From the NCBI RefSeq assembly GCF_005765165.1, contig NZ_VCIW01000002.1, positions 310,001 to 374,000 of the forward strand: a stretch of DNA of 64,000 nucleotides, written 5' to 3'. Each line of letters opens with the position of its first letter. Position 1 is the stretch's first letter. Position numbers and translations under genes: made by a program. Of the stretch, positions 20,997-32,032 are shown piece after piece. The notes under the pieces are model-generated. The model made no database searches. It was not told where the DNA came from and saw only the letters and a list, made by a program, of their open reading frames with translations. Source of the DNA: Paenibacillus antri. GTDB taxonomy: Bacteria; Bacillota; Bacilli; Paenibacillales; YIM-B00363.

Positions 20997-22547
20997 GTGA
21001 GAATTCGCATCGAACGCGTCGGCTTCGCCGATTTCGATATGGATTTATTTCATTTGTGCAAATTGTTTTACGACGAGGCGGACGTGCGGTTCGAAGACCG
21101 GTCGTTCGAGGACGGCGAGCCGGAATTGACGATTCGCATCGGACTCGAGACGGACGAAGCGAACGATCGCATCCGCGTATCCGCGGAAGCGGCGGAGTCC
21201 GATTCCGCGGGCGGACGAAGCTGGAGCGGCAGCTATGAGCGGACGCTGTCGAGCCGGACGGGCGACGACCCGAGACGGTCTCTTAAGCGCGCCCTTGGCG
21301 CGGGGCTCGTGAAGGTATTGGAACAGGCGACGGGGCTCGCGCAGCCGTGGGGGACGTTGACGGGCGTACGGCCTACGAAGCTTATGCATAATTTGCTGCT
21401 GCAATACGAGCCGGAAGAAGCGGAGCGCATCTTACAGGACGAATATTTCGTGACGGCGGAGAAGGCGTCCTTGCTGTCGGAAGTCGCCGTCCGGCAGCTG
21501 AAGGTCATCCCTGACTTATATACGATCAACGAGAAGGAAGTCAGCGTTTATATCGGGATACCCTTCTGCCCGACGAAGTGCGCGTACTGCACGTTCCCGG
21601 CGTACGACATCCGCGGCAACAACGGCTCGGTGGAGGCGTTCCTCGAAGGGCTGCATTACGAGATCCGCGAGACGGGGCGCTGGCTGAAAGCCGCGGGCCT
21701 CGGCATTACGACGATTTATTGGGGCGGCGGCACGCCGACGAGCATCGAAGCGGAGCAGATGGACGCCTTGTTCGAGACGCTGCATGCGTCGTTCCCGGGC
21801 ATGGACCGCGTGCGAGAACTGACGGTCGAGGCGGGACGTCCGGATACGATAACGCCGGAGAAGCTGCAAGTGATGCGGAAGTGGAACGTGGATCGGATTT
21901 CGATCAATCCGCAAAGCTTCACGCAGCGGACATTGGATACGATCGGCAGGCATCACACGGTCGAAGAGACGGTCGAGAAGTTTAAGCTGTCGCGTTCGAT
22001 GGGCCTCGACAACATTAATATGGATTTGATCATCGGGCTTCCGAACGAAGGCTTGAAGGAACTGCGCCATACGCTCGACGAAACGGAAAAGTTGCTGCCC
22101 GAGTCTTTGACGGTGCACACTTTATCGTTCAAACGCGCGTCTAAGATGACGAAGAACCGGGATAAGTACGAGGTCGCCGAACGCGACGAGATCCGCGCCA
22201 TGATGGAGGAAGCGATCGAGTGGACGGCGAAGCACGGGTATGCGCCTTACTACTTGTACCGGCAAAAAAATATTCTCGGAAACTTGGAAAACGTCGGTTA
22301 CAGCCTTCAAGGGAAAGAGAGCCTCTATAATATTCTCATGATGGAGGAGCGGCAGACGGTCGTCGGCCTCGGCTGCGGCGCCGTGAGCAAGGTCGTCTAC
22401 CCGGACGAGACGGAGGGACGGGATTTAGTCGAACGCTTCCCGAATCCGAAGGAGCCGTACCATTACAACCAAGCGTTCCGGGAGTATACCGAGAAGAAGC
22501 TGGAGCTGCTGCAGCGGGCTTACGGCAAGGAGAGTATGAAGCTATGA
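20997..22547 (+). CDS. hemZ: HemZ, coproporphyrinogen III dehydrogenase-like radical SAM enzyme
   Basis: Oxygen-independent heme biosynthesis enzyme of the HemN superfamily. The 516-residue protein has about 170 HemZ-specific N-terminal residues, then the radical SAM cluster C-P-T-K-C-A-Y-C (CX3CX2C, about 191-198) and the SAM-binding W-G-G-G-T-P-T-S. The start is GTG at 20997 with AGGAGG 8 nt upstream. An ATG at 20990 is in a different frame and too close to the SD. The TGA overlaps the ATG of the next gene. HemZ in B. subtilis is needed for anaerobic heme synthesis together with HemN. Confidence 0.93.
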   Translation: MRIRIERVGFADFDMDLFHLCKLFYDEADVRFEDRSFEDGEPELTIRIGLETDEANDRIRVSAEAAESDSAGGRSWSGSYERTLSSRTGDDPRRSLKRALGAGLVKVLEQATGLAQPWGTLTGVRPTKLMHNLLLQYEPEEAERILQDEYFVTAEKASLLSEVAVRQLKVIPDLYTINEKEVSVYIGIPFCPTKCAYCTFPAYDIRGNNGSVEAFLEGLHYEIRETGRWLKAAGLGITTIYWGGGTPTSIEAEQMDALFETLHASFPGMDRVRELTVEAGRPDTITPEKLQVMRKWNVDRISINPQSFTQRTLDTIGRHHTVEETVEKFKLSRSMGLDNINMDLIIGLPNEGLKELRHTLDETEKLLPESLTVHTLSFKRASKMTKNRDKYEVAERDEIRAMMEEAIEWTAKHGYAPYYLYRQKNILGNLENVGYSLQGKESLYNILMMEERQTVVGLGCGAVSKVVYPDETEGRDLVERFPNPKEPYHYNQAFREYTEKKLELLQRAYGKESMKL

Positions 22548-24505
22548 TTCGAAAATGGTTACGGAACGCGGCCGCAACGGCGATGGCCGCGTTCGTCGCG
22601 GCCGGCGGCGTCTTCGCCGGCGGAGCGGGAGTGGCGTCGGCGGGGACGCTGTCGCAGCACGCGGAATGGTTTTCCGGACAACCGGTCGGACCGGTTCCGC
22701 TGCAAGTCCCCGCGCAGCTCGCGGGCATCAAGACGGAGTACGACGTTATCGTGGCGGGCACGGATCCGGAAGGGATCGCGGCCGCGTTGTCCGCGGCGCG
22801 CAACGGCTTGTCCGTGCTGCTGACGGACGGGCGGGGTCGCACGACGCTGGGCGGCCTGATGACGCTCGGCTGGCTGAATACGATCGACCTGAACCGGTAT
22901 TCTCCGGACGGTTCGATTTTAAACAAGGGCATCTTCAGCGAATGGTACAAGATGGTCGAAGGCGATTCCTTCGATGTGAAGACGGCCGCTAGCGCGTTCC
23001 AGCGGCTCGTCGACGCGGAACCGAACATCGACGTCCTGATGCCCGTCCGATCCATGGAGCCCGTCGTGGAGTCGTTCGGGCAGACGAAGACGGTCGTAGG
23101 AATGGAGTTGACCACGAAGGACGGGACGGAGCTGTTCGTCCGCGCGAACGCGGTCATCGACGCGACGCAGGACGGCGACGTATTCGCGGCCGCTGGCGTG
23201 CCGTTCACGTTCGGCCGGGAAGATATCGGCCAAGCCGACGCCCGGATGGCGGTGACGCTCGTCTATCGGCTGAACGGCGTAACGCCGGCCGTATGGAGCG
23301 GCATTCGCGAACGGCTCCGCGGGAAGAAGGGCTACGGCACGACGACGATGTCGGCTTGGGGGTACTTAGAGTTTTACCAATACGTGCCGAGCCAGCCGCA
23401 GGTGAAGATGCGCGGTCTCAATATCGGAAGGCAGAACGACAATACGGCGCTCGTGAACGCGCTGCTGCTGTTCGACGTCGACCCGCTCGATCCGGCTTCG
23501 GTGCAGGCGGGCATCGAAGCGGGCAAGAAGGAACTGCCGCTCGTCGTGAAGTACATGCAGAGCCGGTTCCCGGAGCTGTCGAAGCTGACGCTGGGGGGTA
23601 CCGCTCCCGAGCCGTATATTCGGGAGTCGCGGCATATGCTGGGCGAGTACAGACTTAATATTATCGACTTGCTCGAAAATAAAGACAAGTGGGACCGCAT
23701 CGCCTTCGGCTCGTACCCGATCGACCTGCAGCCGACGTCTCCGAGCGACAGCGGCAACATCTTGTTCAAGCCGATCAAATACGCTGTGCCGTTCCGCAGC
23801 ATCGTGCCGCAAAAGGTGGACGGGCTGCTCGTCGTCGGACGCGCCGCTTCGTTCGATACGCTGCCGCACGGCAGCGCGCGGACGATCCCGGTCGGCATGG
23901 CGGCGGGCGAAGCGGCGGGCGCGGCGGTCAAGGTCGCGAAGGAGCGCGGCATCACGTTCCGGGCGATGTCGAAGGATAAAGCGGCGATTCTCGCGCTGCA
24001 GAACCGCTTGAACGCGCAGGGCATGGATCTGAAGCCGTATACGCTGCCGCTTCAGTCTTACGAGAAGCACCGGACGTATTCGGGGCTCAAGACAGTGTTG
24101 TCGTTCGGGCTCGTGTCCGGGAAGTACGACAACGACTTCCGGCTCGACGAGCGGGCGAACCCGGTCGAGTACGGGCTGTTGTACGCCGGCTCGCGCGATT
24201 ATTTCGGCGACAAGATGCCGACGCACCCTTCTCTATGGTATCCGGCGGACCAGACGCTGGAGAAGCAGCTTCGCGCTTCGCCGCTCACGCTCGAGAACGC
24301 GGCGTTGATCGCGGCGACGGCTTTGGGGATCGAGTTCCAGCCGAACGGCGCGCTCGCCGCGCTGAAAGCCCGCGGAATCCTGAAAGACGTGACGATCTCC
24401 GGCATCAAAAACGCGAACGCCTTGACGGTAGGCGAATCGTACATGGTGTTCCGGGACGTGGCGACGGCGCTCGGCTTCCGCGCGGCGGCTTCGAGCGTCA
24501 ATTGA
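22544..24505 (+). CDS. Exported FAD-dependent oxidoreductase
   Basis: Predicted secreted flavoprotein of 653 residues with a signal peptide (hydrophobic 9-32, V-A-S-A-G). A Rossmann FAD-binding start follows (Y-D-V-I-V-A-G-T-D-P-E-G-I-A-A-A-L-S-A), with GRTTLGG and later A-V-I-D-A-T-Q-D-G-D, as in the FAD_oxidored family (pfam12831). The glycine motif is altered (G-T-D-P-E-G for GxGxxG). A C-terminal segment (about 540-653) repeats short S-layer-like helical units. It overlaps hemZ by ATGA, an unusual partner for a heme gene. The substrate is unknown. Confidence 0.75.
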   Translation: MIRKWLRNAAATAMAAFVAAGGVFAGGAGVASAGTLSQHAEWFSGQPVGPVPLQVPAQLAGIKTEYDVIVAGTDPEGIAAALSAARNGLSVLLTDGRGRTTLGGLMTLGWLNTIDLNRYSPDGSILNKGIFSEWYKMVEGDSFDVKTAASAFQRLVDAEPNIDVLMPVRSMEPVVESFGQTKTVVGMELTTKDGTELFVRANAVIDATQDGDVFAAAGVPFTFGREDIGQADARMAVTLVYRLNGVTPAVWSGIRERLRGKKGYGTTTMSAWGYLEFYQYVPSQPQVKMRGLNIGRQNDNTALVNALLLFDVDPLDPASVQAGIEAGKKELPLVVKYMQSRFPELSKLTLGGTAPEPYIRESRHMLGEYRLNIIDLLENKDKWDRIAFGSYPIDLQPTSPSDSGNILFKPIKYAVPFRSIVPQKVDGLLVVGRAASFDTLPHGSARTIPVGMAAGEAAGAAVKVAKERGITFRAMSKDKAAILALQNRLNAQGMDLKPYTLPLQSYEKHRTYSGLKTVLSFGLVSGKYDNDFRLDERANPVEYGLLYAGSRDYFGDKMPTHPSLWYPADQTLEKQLRASPLTLENAALIAATALGIEFQPNGALAALKARGILKDVTISGIKNANALTVGESYMVFRDVATALGFRAAASSVN

Positions 24506-24515
24506 CGAGGAGGGG

Positions 24516-24530
24516 TTGGAAACGTTTCCC
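24516..24530. promoter_or_regulatory. cre-like palindrome
   Basis: TTGGAAACGTTTCCC contains the perfect 12-bp palindrome GGAAACGTTTCC and fits the catabolite-responsive-element pattern WTGNAANCGNWNNCW except for the last base. It lies 11 bp after the oxidoreductase stop, about 145 bp before the hisS promoter, so its target is unclear. Confidence 0.3.
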
Positions 24531-24627
24531 AAAATGTAACCAACCTGTAATGTAGCTTTCATGTCCGCTTAATGTTGATCGCATACAATGATCTCGACCC
24601 CCTTTTTTGACATATATTTCACTATTG

Positions 24628-24662
24628 CCTGCGGCGTTCTCGCCGCAGGTACTTTGTTTTTT
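24628..24662 (+). terminator. Likely terminator after the FAD oxidoreductase
   Basis: Perfect 9-bp stem CCTGCGGCG / CGCCGCAGG with a 4-nt loop, followed by TACTTTGTTTTTT (interrupted T tract). Ends the hemZ operon before the hisS promoter. Confidence 0.65.
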
Positions 24663-24673
24663 CGGGGAGTAAC

Positions 24674-24702
24674 TTGACATTCGGGCGTTATGTAAGTAAA
24701 AT
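24674..24702 (+). promoter_or_regulatory. Sigma-A promoter of the hisS T-box leader
   Basis: TTGACA, 17-bp spacer, TAAAAT. Start predicted at about 24709, at the left edge of the T-box leader. Confidence 0.8.
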
Positions 24703-24708
24703 TGTGAA

Positions 24709-25012
24709 AAAGTTTCAATTGCACTACGTTGATTCGGTGACGGGATAAAGTAGTCCGATTCCCGCTCGCACCCAGAGAGAGACGCCTTAGGCTGCAAGCG
24801 TCTTTGCGACGAACGGACGAAAGACCTCCTCGAGAACATACGGCGAACGGCGGCGCGACTTATCGCGTCGGATCAGTAGCCCTATGCGTGGAACGAGCGT
24901 TAATCGTTAGAGCGAAGGCGTTGCCTTCGGAATGCGGGTGGTACCACGGGCGATTTCATGATGAATCTCTCGTCCCTGACAGGTTTCTTTCTGTCGGGGG
25001 CGGGAGTTTTTT
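24709..25012 (+). promoter_or_regulatory. T-box leader (tRNA-sensing) of hisS-aspS
   Basis: Leader of about 300 nt. The T-box sequence GGGTGGTACCACGGG is at 24936-24950; it pairs with the NCCA end of uncharged tRNA. The terminator is a 16-bp stem at 24967-24982 / 24991-25006 with a T run to 25012. Stem I includes the CCCAGAGAGAG segment at 24770-24780. A CAT triplet at 24837-24839 is a candidate histidine specifier, but I did not fold stem I fully. Uncharged tRNA-His should favour antitermination and raise hisS expression, with aspS downstream. Confidence 0.88.
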
Positions 25013-25043
25013 ATTGTTAAAGAAGAAATGAGGGTCGATGGAG

Positions 25044-26288
25044 ATGTCTTTTCAGAAACCGAAGGGAACGCAAGACTTCTTGCCGGGCGCGGTCGAGCGT
25101 TGGCAGTTCGTCGAGGGGAAGGCGCGGGAGGTATGCCGCAGATTCGCGTACCGGGAAATTCGGACGCCGATCTTCGAGTCGACCGAGCTGTTCCAGCGCG
25201 GCGTCGGCGAGACGACGGACGTCGTCGAGAAAGAGATGTACACGTTCATGGACAAAGGCGATCGCAGCATGACGCTGCGGCCGGAAGGGACGGCGGGCGT
25301 CGTTCGCGCCTACGTCGAAAACAAGCTGTACGGGGATCCCGATATTACGAAGCTGTATTATATCGGACCGATGTTCCGCTATGAGCAGCCGCAAGCCGGA
25401 CGGTACCGGCAGTTCCACCAATTCGGGATCGAGGCGTTCGGCTCGAGCGATCCGAGTCTGGACGCGGAGGTCATCGCGCTCGGCAGCCAGTTTTACACCG
25501 AGATCGGCCTTACGGGCTTCACGCTCGAGATCAACTCCGTCGGGACGCCGGCGACGCGCGCGGCGTTCCGCGAGAAGCTGCTCGCGTTCCTCGCTCCGTT
25601 GCGGGACGTCCTGTGCAAGGACTGCCGCTCGCGCATGGACCGCAATCCGCTGCGGGTGCTCGATTGCAAGGTGGACCAAGCGCGCTTCGAAGGCGCGCCG
25701 TCGCTGCTCGACAACCTGGACGACGACAGCGCCGCGCACTTCGAAAAGGTGAAGGCGCACCTCGACGCGATGGGCATCGCTTACTCGATCAATCCGCGGC
25801 TCGTGCGCGGTTTGGACTACTACACGCATACGGCGTTCGAGTTCAAGGCGGCCGGCATCGGGTCGATCGACACGATCGGCGGAGGCGGGCGCTATAACGG
25901 ACTCGTGTCCGACATCGGCGGACCCGAGCAGACGGGCGTCGGCTTCGGCCTCGGCCTCGAGCGCGTGCTTCTGGTGCTGGAGAAGCAGGGCGTGGAGCTG
26001 CCGGCGACGGTGGCGCCGGACGTGTACTTCGTAGCGCTCGGCGAAGCGGCGGAGGCGCGCATCGTGCCGCTGCTGAACGAGGCGCGCGCGAGAGGCATCG
26101 TCGCCGAGAAGGATTACGGCGGCCGCAAGATGAAGGCGCAGCTGAAGTCGGCGGACCGGCTGGCCGCGAAATACGCGGCGATTCTCGGAGACGACGAGTT
26201 AGAGCGCGGGGAGATCGTATTGAAATCGCTCGCGACGGGCGAGCAGCGGACGGTTGCGCTGGCGAGCTTGTTCGACAGCTTGAAGTAA
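25044..26288 (+). CDS. hisS: Histidyl-tRNA synthetase
   Basis: Class II synthetase charging tRNA-His. The 414-residue protein starts S-F-Q-K-P-K-G-T-Q-D, has motif 2 (F-R-Y-E-Q-P-Q-A-G-R-Y-R-Q-F-H-Q), the histidine-specific L-V-R-G-L-D-Y-Y-T and motif 3 region (G-F-G-L-G-L-E-R), and a C-terminal anticodon domain. Two in-frame ATGs exist at 25038 and 25044. GAGGG at 25030-25034 is better spaced for 25044, which also gives the usual N-terminus. It is controlled by the upstream T-box. Confidence 0.97.
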   Translation: MSFQKPKGTQDFLPGAVERWQFVEGKAREVCRRFAYREIRTPIFESTELFQRGVGETTDVVEKEMYTFMDKGDRSMTLRPEGTAGVVRAYVENKLYGDPDITKLYYIGPMFRYEQPQAGRYRQFHQFGIEAFGSSDPSLDAEVIALGSQFYTEIGLTGFTLEINSVGTPATRAAFREKLLAFLAPLRDVLCKDCRSRMDRNPLRVLDCKVDQARFEGAPSLLDNLDDDSAAHFEKVKAHLDAMGIAYSINPRLVRGLDYYTHTAFEFKAAGIGSIDTIGGGGRYNGLVSDIGGPEQTGVGFGLGLERVLLVLEKQGVELPATVAPDVYFVALGEAAEARIVPLLNEARARGIVAEKDYGGRKMKAQLKSADRLAAKYAAILGDDELERGEIVLKSLATGEQRTVALASLFDSLK

Positions 26289-26321
26289 TCATTTTCTAAA
26301 AGGACAAAGGGGTAGGTACAC

Positions 26322-28112
<1,791 letters not shown>

Positions 28113-28178
28113 GCGGCTTAGCCGACAATTATCAAACGGCCGCCGTTAACCTGACGTCAATAAGGGGGAACCCGCTTT

Positions 28179-28934
28179 ATGTTGAACCAATTTTCCCGCA
28201 CGGAGCTGGCGGTCGGGCCGGAAGGCATACAGGCGCTGAAGAACAGCACCGTGGCGGTGCTCGGCATCGGCGGCGTCGGCTCGATCGCGGCGGAGGCGCT
28301 CGCGCGCACCGGCGTCGGGCGGATTATCATGATCGACAAGGACGTCGTCGACGTGACGAACATCAACCGCCAGATCCACGCGCTTACGACGACCGTCGGA
28401 CAGCCGAAGGCCGAGCTGATGCAGGAACGCATCAAGCTGATCAACCCGGAATGCGATGCGGTCGCCCTGCGCATGTTCTACACGGAGGAGACGTACGAGA
28501 AGCTGTTCGAGTATCCGCTCGACTATGTATTGGACGCCTCCGATACGATCATGTACAAGGTGCATCTCATTCTGCAATGCAAGGCGCGCGGCATCCCCGT
28601 CATCTCGAGCATGGGCGCCGCGAACAAGATGGACCCGACGAAGTTCCAGGTCGTCGACATCTCGAAGACGCACACCGATCCGCTGGCGCGCGTCGTACGT
28701 CGCAAGCTGCGAGAAGCGGGCGTCACGAAGGGCGTGAAGGTCGTCTTCTCGACGGAGACGCCGAAGAAGCCGAGGGAGGACGTGACGCAGCGCATCGTGC
28801 CGGAGAACGCGCCGGAAATCCGGAAGGCGCAGCAGCCGCCGGCGAGCAATGCGTTCGTGCCGCCGGTGGCGGGACTCTTCATGGTGAGCGTCATCGTGAA
28901 CGACCTGCTGAAGAAGCACGGCATCGAAGTGTAA
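28179..28934 (+). CDS. tcdA: TcdA, tRNA threonylcarbamoyladenosine dehydratase
   Basis: E1-like ATP-dependent enzyme that cyclises t6A37 of tRNA to ct6A. The 251-residue protein has the nucleotide-binding motif V-L-G-I-G-G-V-G-S, D-K-D-V-V-D-V-T-N-I-N-R-Q and the acceptor region Y-V-L-D-A-S-D-T. Length and order match B. subtilis YrvM, which also follows hisS-aspS. AAGGGGG lies in front of the ATG. The unit ends in a terminator. Confidence 0.93.
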   Translation: MLNQFSRTELAVGPEGIQALKNSTVAVLGIGGVGSIAAEALARTGVGRIIMIDKDVVDVTNINRQIHALTTTVGQPKAELMQERIKLINPECDAVALRMFYTEETYEKLFEYPLDYVLDASDTIMYKVHLILQCKARGIPVISSMGAANKMDPTKFQVVDISKTHTDPLARVVRRKLREAGVTKGVKVVFSTETPKKPREDVTQRIVPENAPEIRKAQQPPASNAFVPPVAGLFMVSVIVNDLLKKHGIEV

Positions 28935-28949
28935 TCGAAAAGCAAAAAG

Positions 28950-28983
28950 AGGCGCTCCGCGGGCGATTCGCGGGGCGCCTTTT
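28950..28983 (+). terminator. Intrinsic terminator after tcdA
   Basis: A 12-bp stem AGGCGCTCCGCG / CGCGGGGCGCCT (one T-G pair) followed by a short T run. Ends the hisS-aspS-tcdA transcript. Confidence 0.85.
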
Positions 28984-29063
28984 GCGATGTCGTAGGCGAA
29001 TGCCGTGCCCGAACGGGCGAACTTCCCATACCTATAGGTATCTCGCCTAAGGAAGTGATCGTC

Positions 29064-29375
29064 TTGTATTACGAAGCTGGAAGGCCGACGATGCCGATGT
29101 CCTCCGCGACGGCGGTGCCGCCCGGGAAGTATATGTATACCCCCGAGCTGCCGCATCTCATGCAAGCGCTGCGACCCACGTATTGGGTAGTAACCGAGCC
29201 GGTGTTCATGGACCATCTGCTGATGCACGTCGATCAGAAGATTCGGTTGGAGACGGCCGCCGGACCGCTTGCCGGCACGCTGGCCGGGGTCGCCGTCGAT
29301 CACGTGCAGATCGACGTGAACGGCGTTCCGCATCACGTCCGCTTGAGTCAGATCGTCTATTTCACCAAAGCGTAG
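29064..29375 (+). CDS. DUF2642 family protein
   Basis: Small protein of 103 residues. The C-terminal half fits the DUF2642/YuzF family, a small beta-rich Sm-like fold: F-M-D-H-L-L-M-H-V-D-Q-K-I-R-L-E-T, G-P-L-A-G-T-L-A-G-V, D-H-V-Q-I-D-V-N-G. The N-terminal 40 residues are rich in proline and methionine. Such proteins are common in spore-formers and some are linked to the spore coat; function is unknown. I chose TTG at 29064 because TAAGGAAGTGATC (29048-29060) matches the 16S anti-SD complement at 12 of 13 positions and sits just upstream. A GTG inside that SD is a poor alternative. Confidence 0.7.
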   Translation: MYYEAGRPTMPMSSATAVPPGKYMYTPELPHLMQALRPTYWVVTEPVFMDHLLMHVDQKIRLETAAGPLAGTLAGVAVDHVQIDVNGVPHHVRLSQIVYFTKA

Positions 29376-29465
29376 GAACGATTTGCCGTTTCCTTCTCTC
29401 GCAACTTTCGACATGTTTCTTTCGTCTAAGGAGTACGAGAGAACCGAGCGAGAAAGGAAGCGCAG

Positions 29466-30641
29466 ATGAGAAAGAACCTAACGAAAACGATCGCCTTCGC
29501 GGCGTTGGCCGCGTGTTTGGCGATGCCCGCCATATCGGCGGGGGCACATAGAGCGCAAGCGGCGTTGGCGCCGATCGTAAGCGTGACCTTGAATCAAGGG
29601 ACGGCCGAGCTGAAGCATGAGCCGCTGCTCGAGGGCGGAGCCGTCTATTTGCCGCTGCGAGAAACCGGCGCGCTGCTGAACAGTCGAACGACGTGGATCG
29701 CGGATGGGAAGAAGATTCTGATCAACCGCCCCGGGGTTCGCATCGAGATGACGCTCGGCAGCCGGCAGGCGACGGTCAACGGCAAGCCGTACGCCCTGAC
29801 CGCCATGCCGAAAAACGTGAACGGCGTCGTCTTCGTGCCGGTTCGCTTCGTCAGCGAGGCGCTCGGCGCGGACGTGCAGTGGAAGTCGGATGACCGCCGG
29901 GTGGAGCTGCAGTTCGAAAATTTGTATTCGTTCGCGGAGAAAGGGACTCGAGGCTACTGGCTTCATCGGAGTACCGGCGAGCTGTACGCGAGCGAGAACG
30001 GACAAGCCGCCGCGCTCGTCGCGGATACCGAATTCAAGCTTCAGCGCTACGTCGAGTTGGCGGTCGAGACGTTATCGCCTTCGTCGGACGTCGTCACGGC
30101 CGTAGACAACTATGGCGAGCCGGGCATCAACAACGACGTGTACCGGTTTGTCGTCGCGTCGGGCAAGCTGACGTTGGAGACGAAGACGCATTATTGGGGC
30201 GTCCATCCGATCCGCAACGTCTCGACGCTGCCCGACGGCCATGCGCTGCTTATGGACGGCGCGACGCTGTACGAGGTGGACGCGGCCGGGGCGACGACGT
30301 CGACGCACGACTTGCGGGCGCTGACCGGCTACGAGGACGAGGCGTTCCAAGTGGAATGGTACGACGATGCGTATATGGTCGTTCGCCCGCATAGTACCGG
30401 ATGGTTGACGCTGATCGACCGGGAGACGAACGAGACGAAGCGCTTGATCGACGAAGTCGCGACGGAAGAGAAGCTTGCCATGCTGGAGGAACTGCAGAAG
30501 GTCGGCCCGAACGACTTCGATTTTATGAATTGGGACGGCCTCGAGGTCGCAGGCAGGCAAGGCGATAAGCTGCAATTGTCGTTCACCTGGTTTTTGGAGC
30601 CGAACGCGAAGCAAGACGTCGAGGTTCCGCTCGCTCGATAA
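29466..30641 (+). CDS. Exported protein with copper amine oxidase N-terminal domain
   Basis: Secreted 391-residue protein: signal peptide (about 1-33, A-H-R-A-Q-A-A), then a copper-amine-oxidase-N-like domain (about 37-150) with Y-L-P-L-R-E-T-G and the hallmark V-P-V-R-F-V-S-E-A-L-G-A-D-V-Q-W. The remaining 240 residues look like beta-propeller or sheet repeats (Y-R-F-V-V-A-S-G-K-L, L-P-D-G-H-A-L-L-M-D-G). Such domains are abundant in Paenibacillaceae wall proteins and do not imply amine oxidase activity. It has GAGAAAGGAAG before the ATG and its own terminator after, so it is a single gene between tcdA and rarA. Confidence 0.8.
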   Translation: MRKNLTKTIAFAALAACLAMPAISAGAHRAQAALAPIVSVTLNQGTAELKHEPLLEGGAVYLPLRETGALLNSRTTWIADGKKILINRPGVRIEMTLGSRQATVNGKPYALTAMPKNVNGVVFVPVRFVSEALGADVQWKSDDRRVELQFENLYSFAEKGTRGYWLHRSTGELYASENGQAAALVADTEFKLQRYVELAVETLSPSSDVVTAVDNYGEPGINNDVYRFVVASGKLTLETKTHYWGVHPIRNVSTLPDGHALLMDGATLYEVDAAGATTSTHDLRALTGYEDEAFQVEWYDDAYMVVRPHSTGWLTLIDRETNETKRLIDEVATEEKLAMLEELQKVGPNDFDFMNWDGLEVAGRQGDKLQLSFTWFLEPNAKQDVEVPLAR

Positions 30642-30652
30642 TGGTTTTCAGG

Positions 30653-30682
30653 GACCCGCGTTTGGGCTGCGCGGGTCTTTTT
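30653..30682 (+). terminator. Intrinsic terminator before rarA
   Basis: Perfect 8-bp stem GACCCGCG / CGCGGGTC with a 9-nt loop and TTTTT. A TATAAT at 30687-30692 just after it is the likely -10 for rarA, with only a weak -35 inside the hairpin. Confidence 0.85.
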
Positions 30683-30715
30683 GCGTTATAATGGGACGAG
30701 GGAGATGAGGGGCAG

Positions 30716-32032
30716 ATGGATCTGTTTACATATCGAGCGGAATCGGGCGCGGCGCCGGGACGGCAGCCGCTCGCGGAGCGGATGCGGGCGCGTTCGATCG
30801 ACGAATATATCGGGCAAGAGCATATCGTAGGTCCGGGGAAGATGCTCCGCCGGGCGATCGAGGCGGATCAGGTGACGTCGATCATTCTGTTCGGGCCGCC
30901 GGGGACGGGCAAGACGACGCTCGCGACGATCATCGCGAACCGAACGGACGGCGAATTCGTCCGCCTGAACGCGGTCGACGCGTCGGTGAAGGACGTACGG
31001 GAGACGATCGAGCGGGCGAAGGAGCTTCGATCGTTATACGACCGGAAGACGATCCTGTTCCTCGACGAGGTGCATCGCTTCAAGACGTCGCAGCAGGACG
31101 CGCTGCTGCCGGCGGTCGAGGCGGGCACGATCGTGTTCATCGGGGCGACGACGGAAAATCCGTTCCACTCGATCAACGGGGCGCTTCTGTCGCGCTCGAC
31201 GTTGTTCCGGCTCGAGAAGCTGACGCCGGACGATGCGCTCGAGGCGATGCGCCGGGCGCTGCTCGATCGCGAGCGGGGACTCGGCGCGCTGACGATCCGC
31301 GCCGACGACGACGCGCTGCTGCACATCGCGACGGTCGCCGGGGGCGACCTGCGGCGCGCGCTCAACGCGCTGGAGCTGGCGGCGCTGACGACGCCTGCGG
31401 ATCGCGACGGCACGATTCATGTGACGCTCGCCGCCGCGGAAGAATCGATCCGCCAGCCGACGGTGGCGGCGGACGAGTCGACGCAGTACGACGTATTGTC
31501 CGCGTTCCATAAGAGCGTGCGCGGCTCGTCCGACGCGGCGCTGTTTTGGTTTCTCTACGCGGTCGAGAAGCTCGGCATGGACCCGATGGTGTTTCTGCGC
31601 CGGCTCATCGTCGCCTGCAGCGAGGACATCGGCCTCGCGAATCCGCAGGCGATGACGCAGGCGGTGTCCGCGATGGACGCGTACCATAAGATCGGCTGGC
31701 CGGAGGCGCGGTACAACATTTCGCAGGCGATCCTGTTCGCGGTGGAAAGTCCGAAGTCCGATTCGATCGGTCTCGCGATGGAGCGGGTGTACAAGGCGTT
31801 CGACCGGCTCGGGGCGGCGGAGGTGCCGATGCATCTGCGCGACGGACACTATAAGGGCTCGCAGCAGCTCGGACATGTCGGGTATAAGTACCCGCATCAT
31901 TTCCCGGGACATTACGTCGAGCAGCAGTATTTGCCGGGACCGATTCGAAACGAGGTGTTTTTCGAGGCATCGACGCAAGGGACGGAAGCGAAGATGCGGG
32001 AAAATCAACAGCGCCGGCGCGGACGAGGATGA
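30716..32032 (+). CDS. rarA: RarA (MgsA) replication-associated recombination ATPase
   Basis: AAA+ protein related to the clamp loader and WRNIP1 that acts at stalled replication forks. The 438-residue protein has the start R-P-L-A-E-R-M-R-A-R, Walker A F-G-P-P-G-T-G-K-T-T, Walker B I-L-F-L-D-E-V-H-R-F, sensor 1 G-A-T-T-E-N-P, and the C-terminal tetramerisation region (Y-P-H-H-F-P-G-H-Y-V-E-Q-Q-Y). The location after tcdA agrees with B. subtilis yrvN. A GAGGGGCAG SD precedes the ATG. Confidence 0.95.
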   Translation: MDLFTYRAESGAAPGRQPLAERMRARSIDEYIGQEHIVGPGKMLRRAIEADQVTSIILFGPPGTGKTTLATIIANRTDGEFVRLNAVDASVKDVRETIERAKELRSLYDRKTILFLDEVHRFKTSQQDALLPAVEAGTIVFIGATTENPFHSINGALLSRSTLFRLEKLTPDDALEAMRRALLDRERGLGALTIRADDDALLHIATVAGGDLRRALNALELAALTTPADRDGTIHVTLAAAEESIRQPTVAADESTQYDVLSAFHKSVRGSSDAALFWFLYAVEKLGMDPMVFLRRLIVACSEDIGLANPQAMTQAVSAMDAYHKIGWPEARYNISQAILFAVESPKSDSIGLAMERVYKAFDRLGAAEVPMHLRDGHYKGSQQLGHVGYKYPHHFPGHYVEQQYLPGPIRNEVFFEASTQGTEAKMRENQQRRRGRG

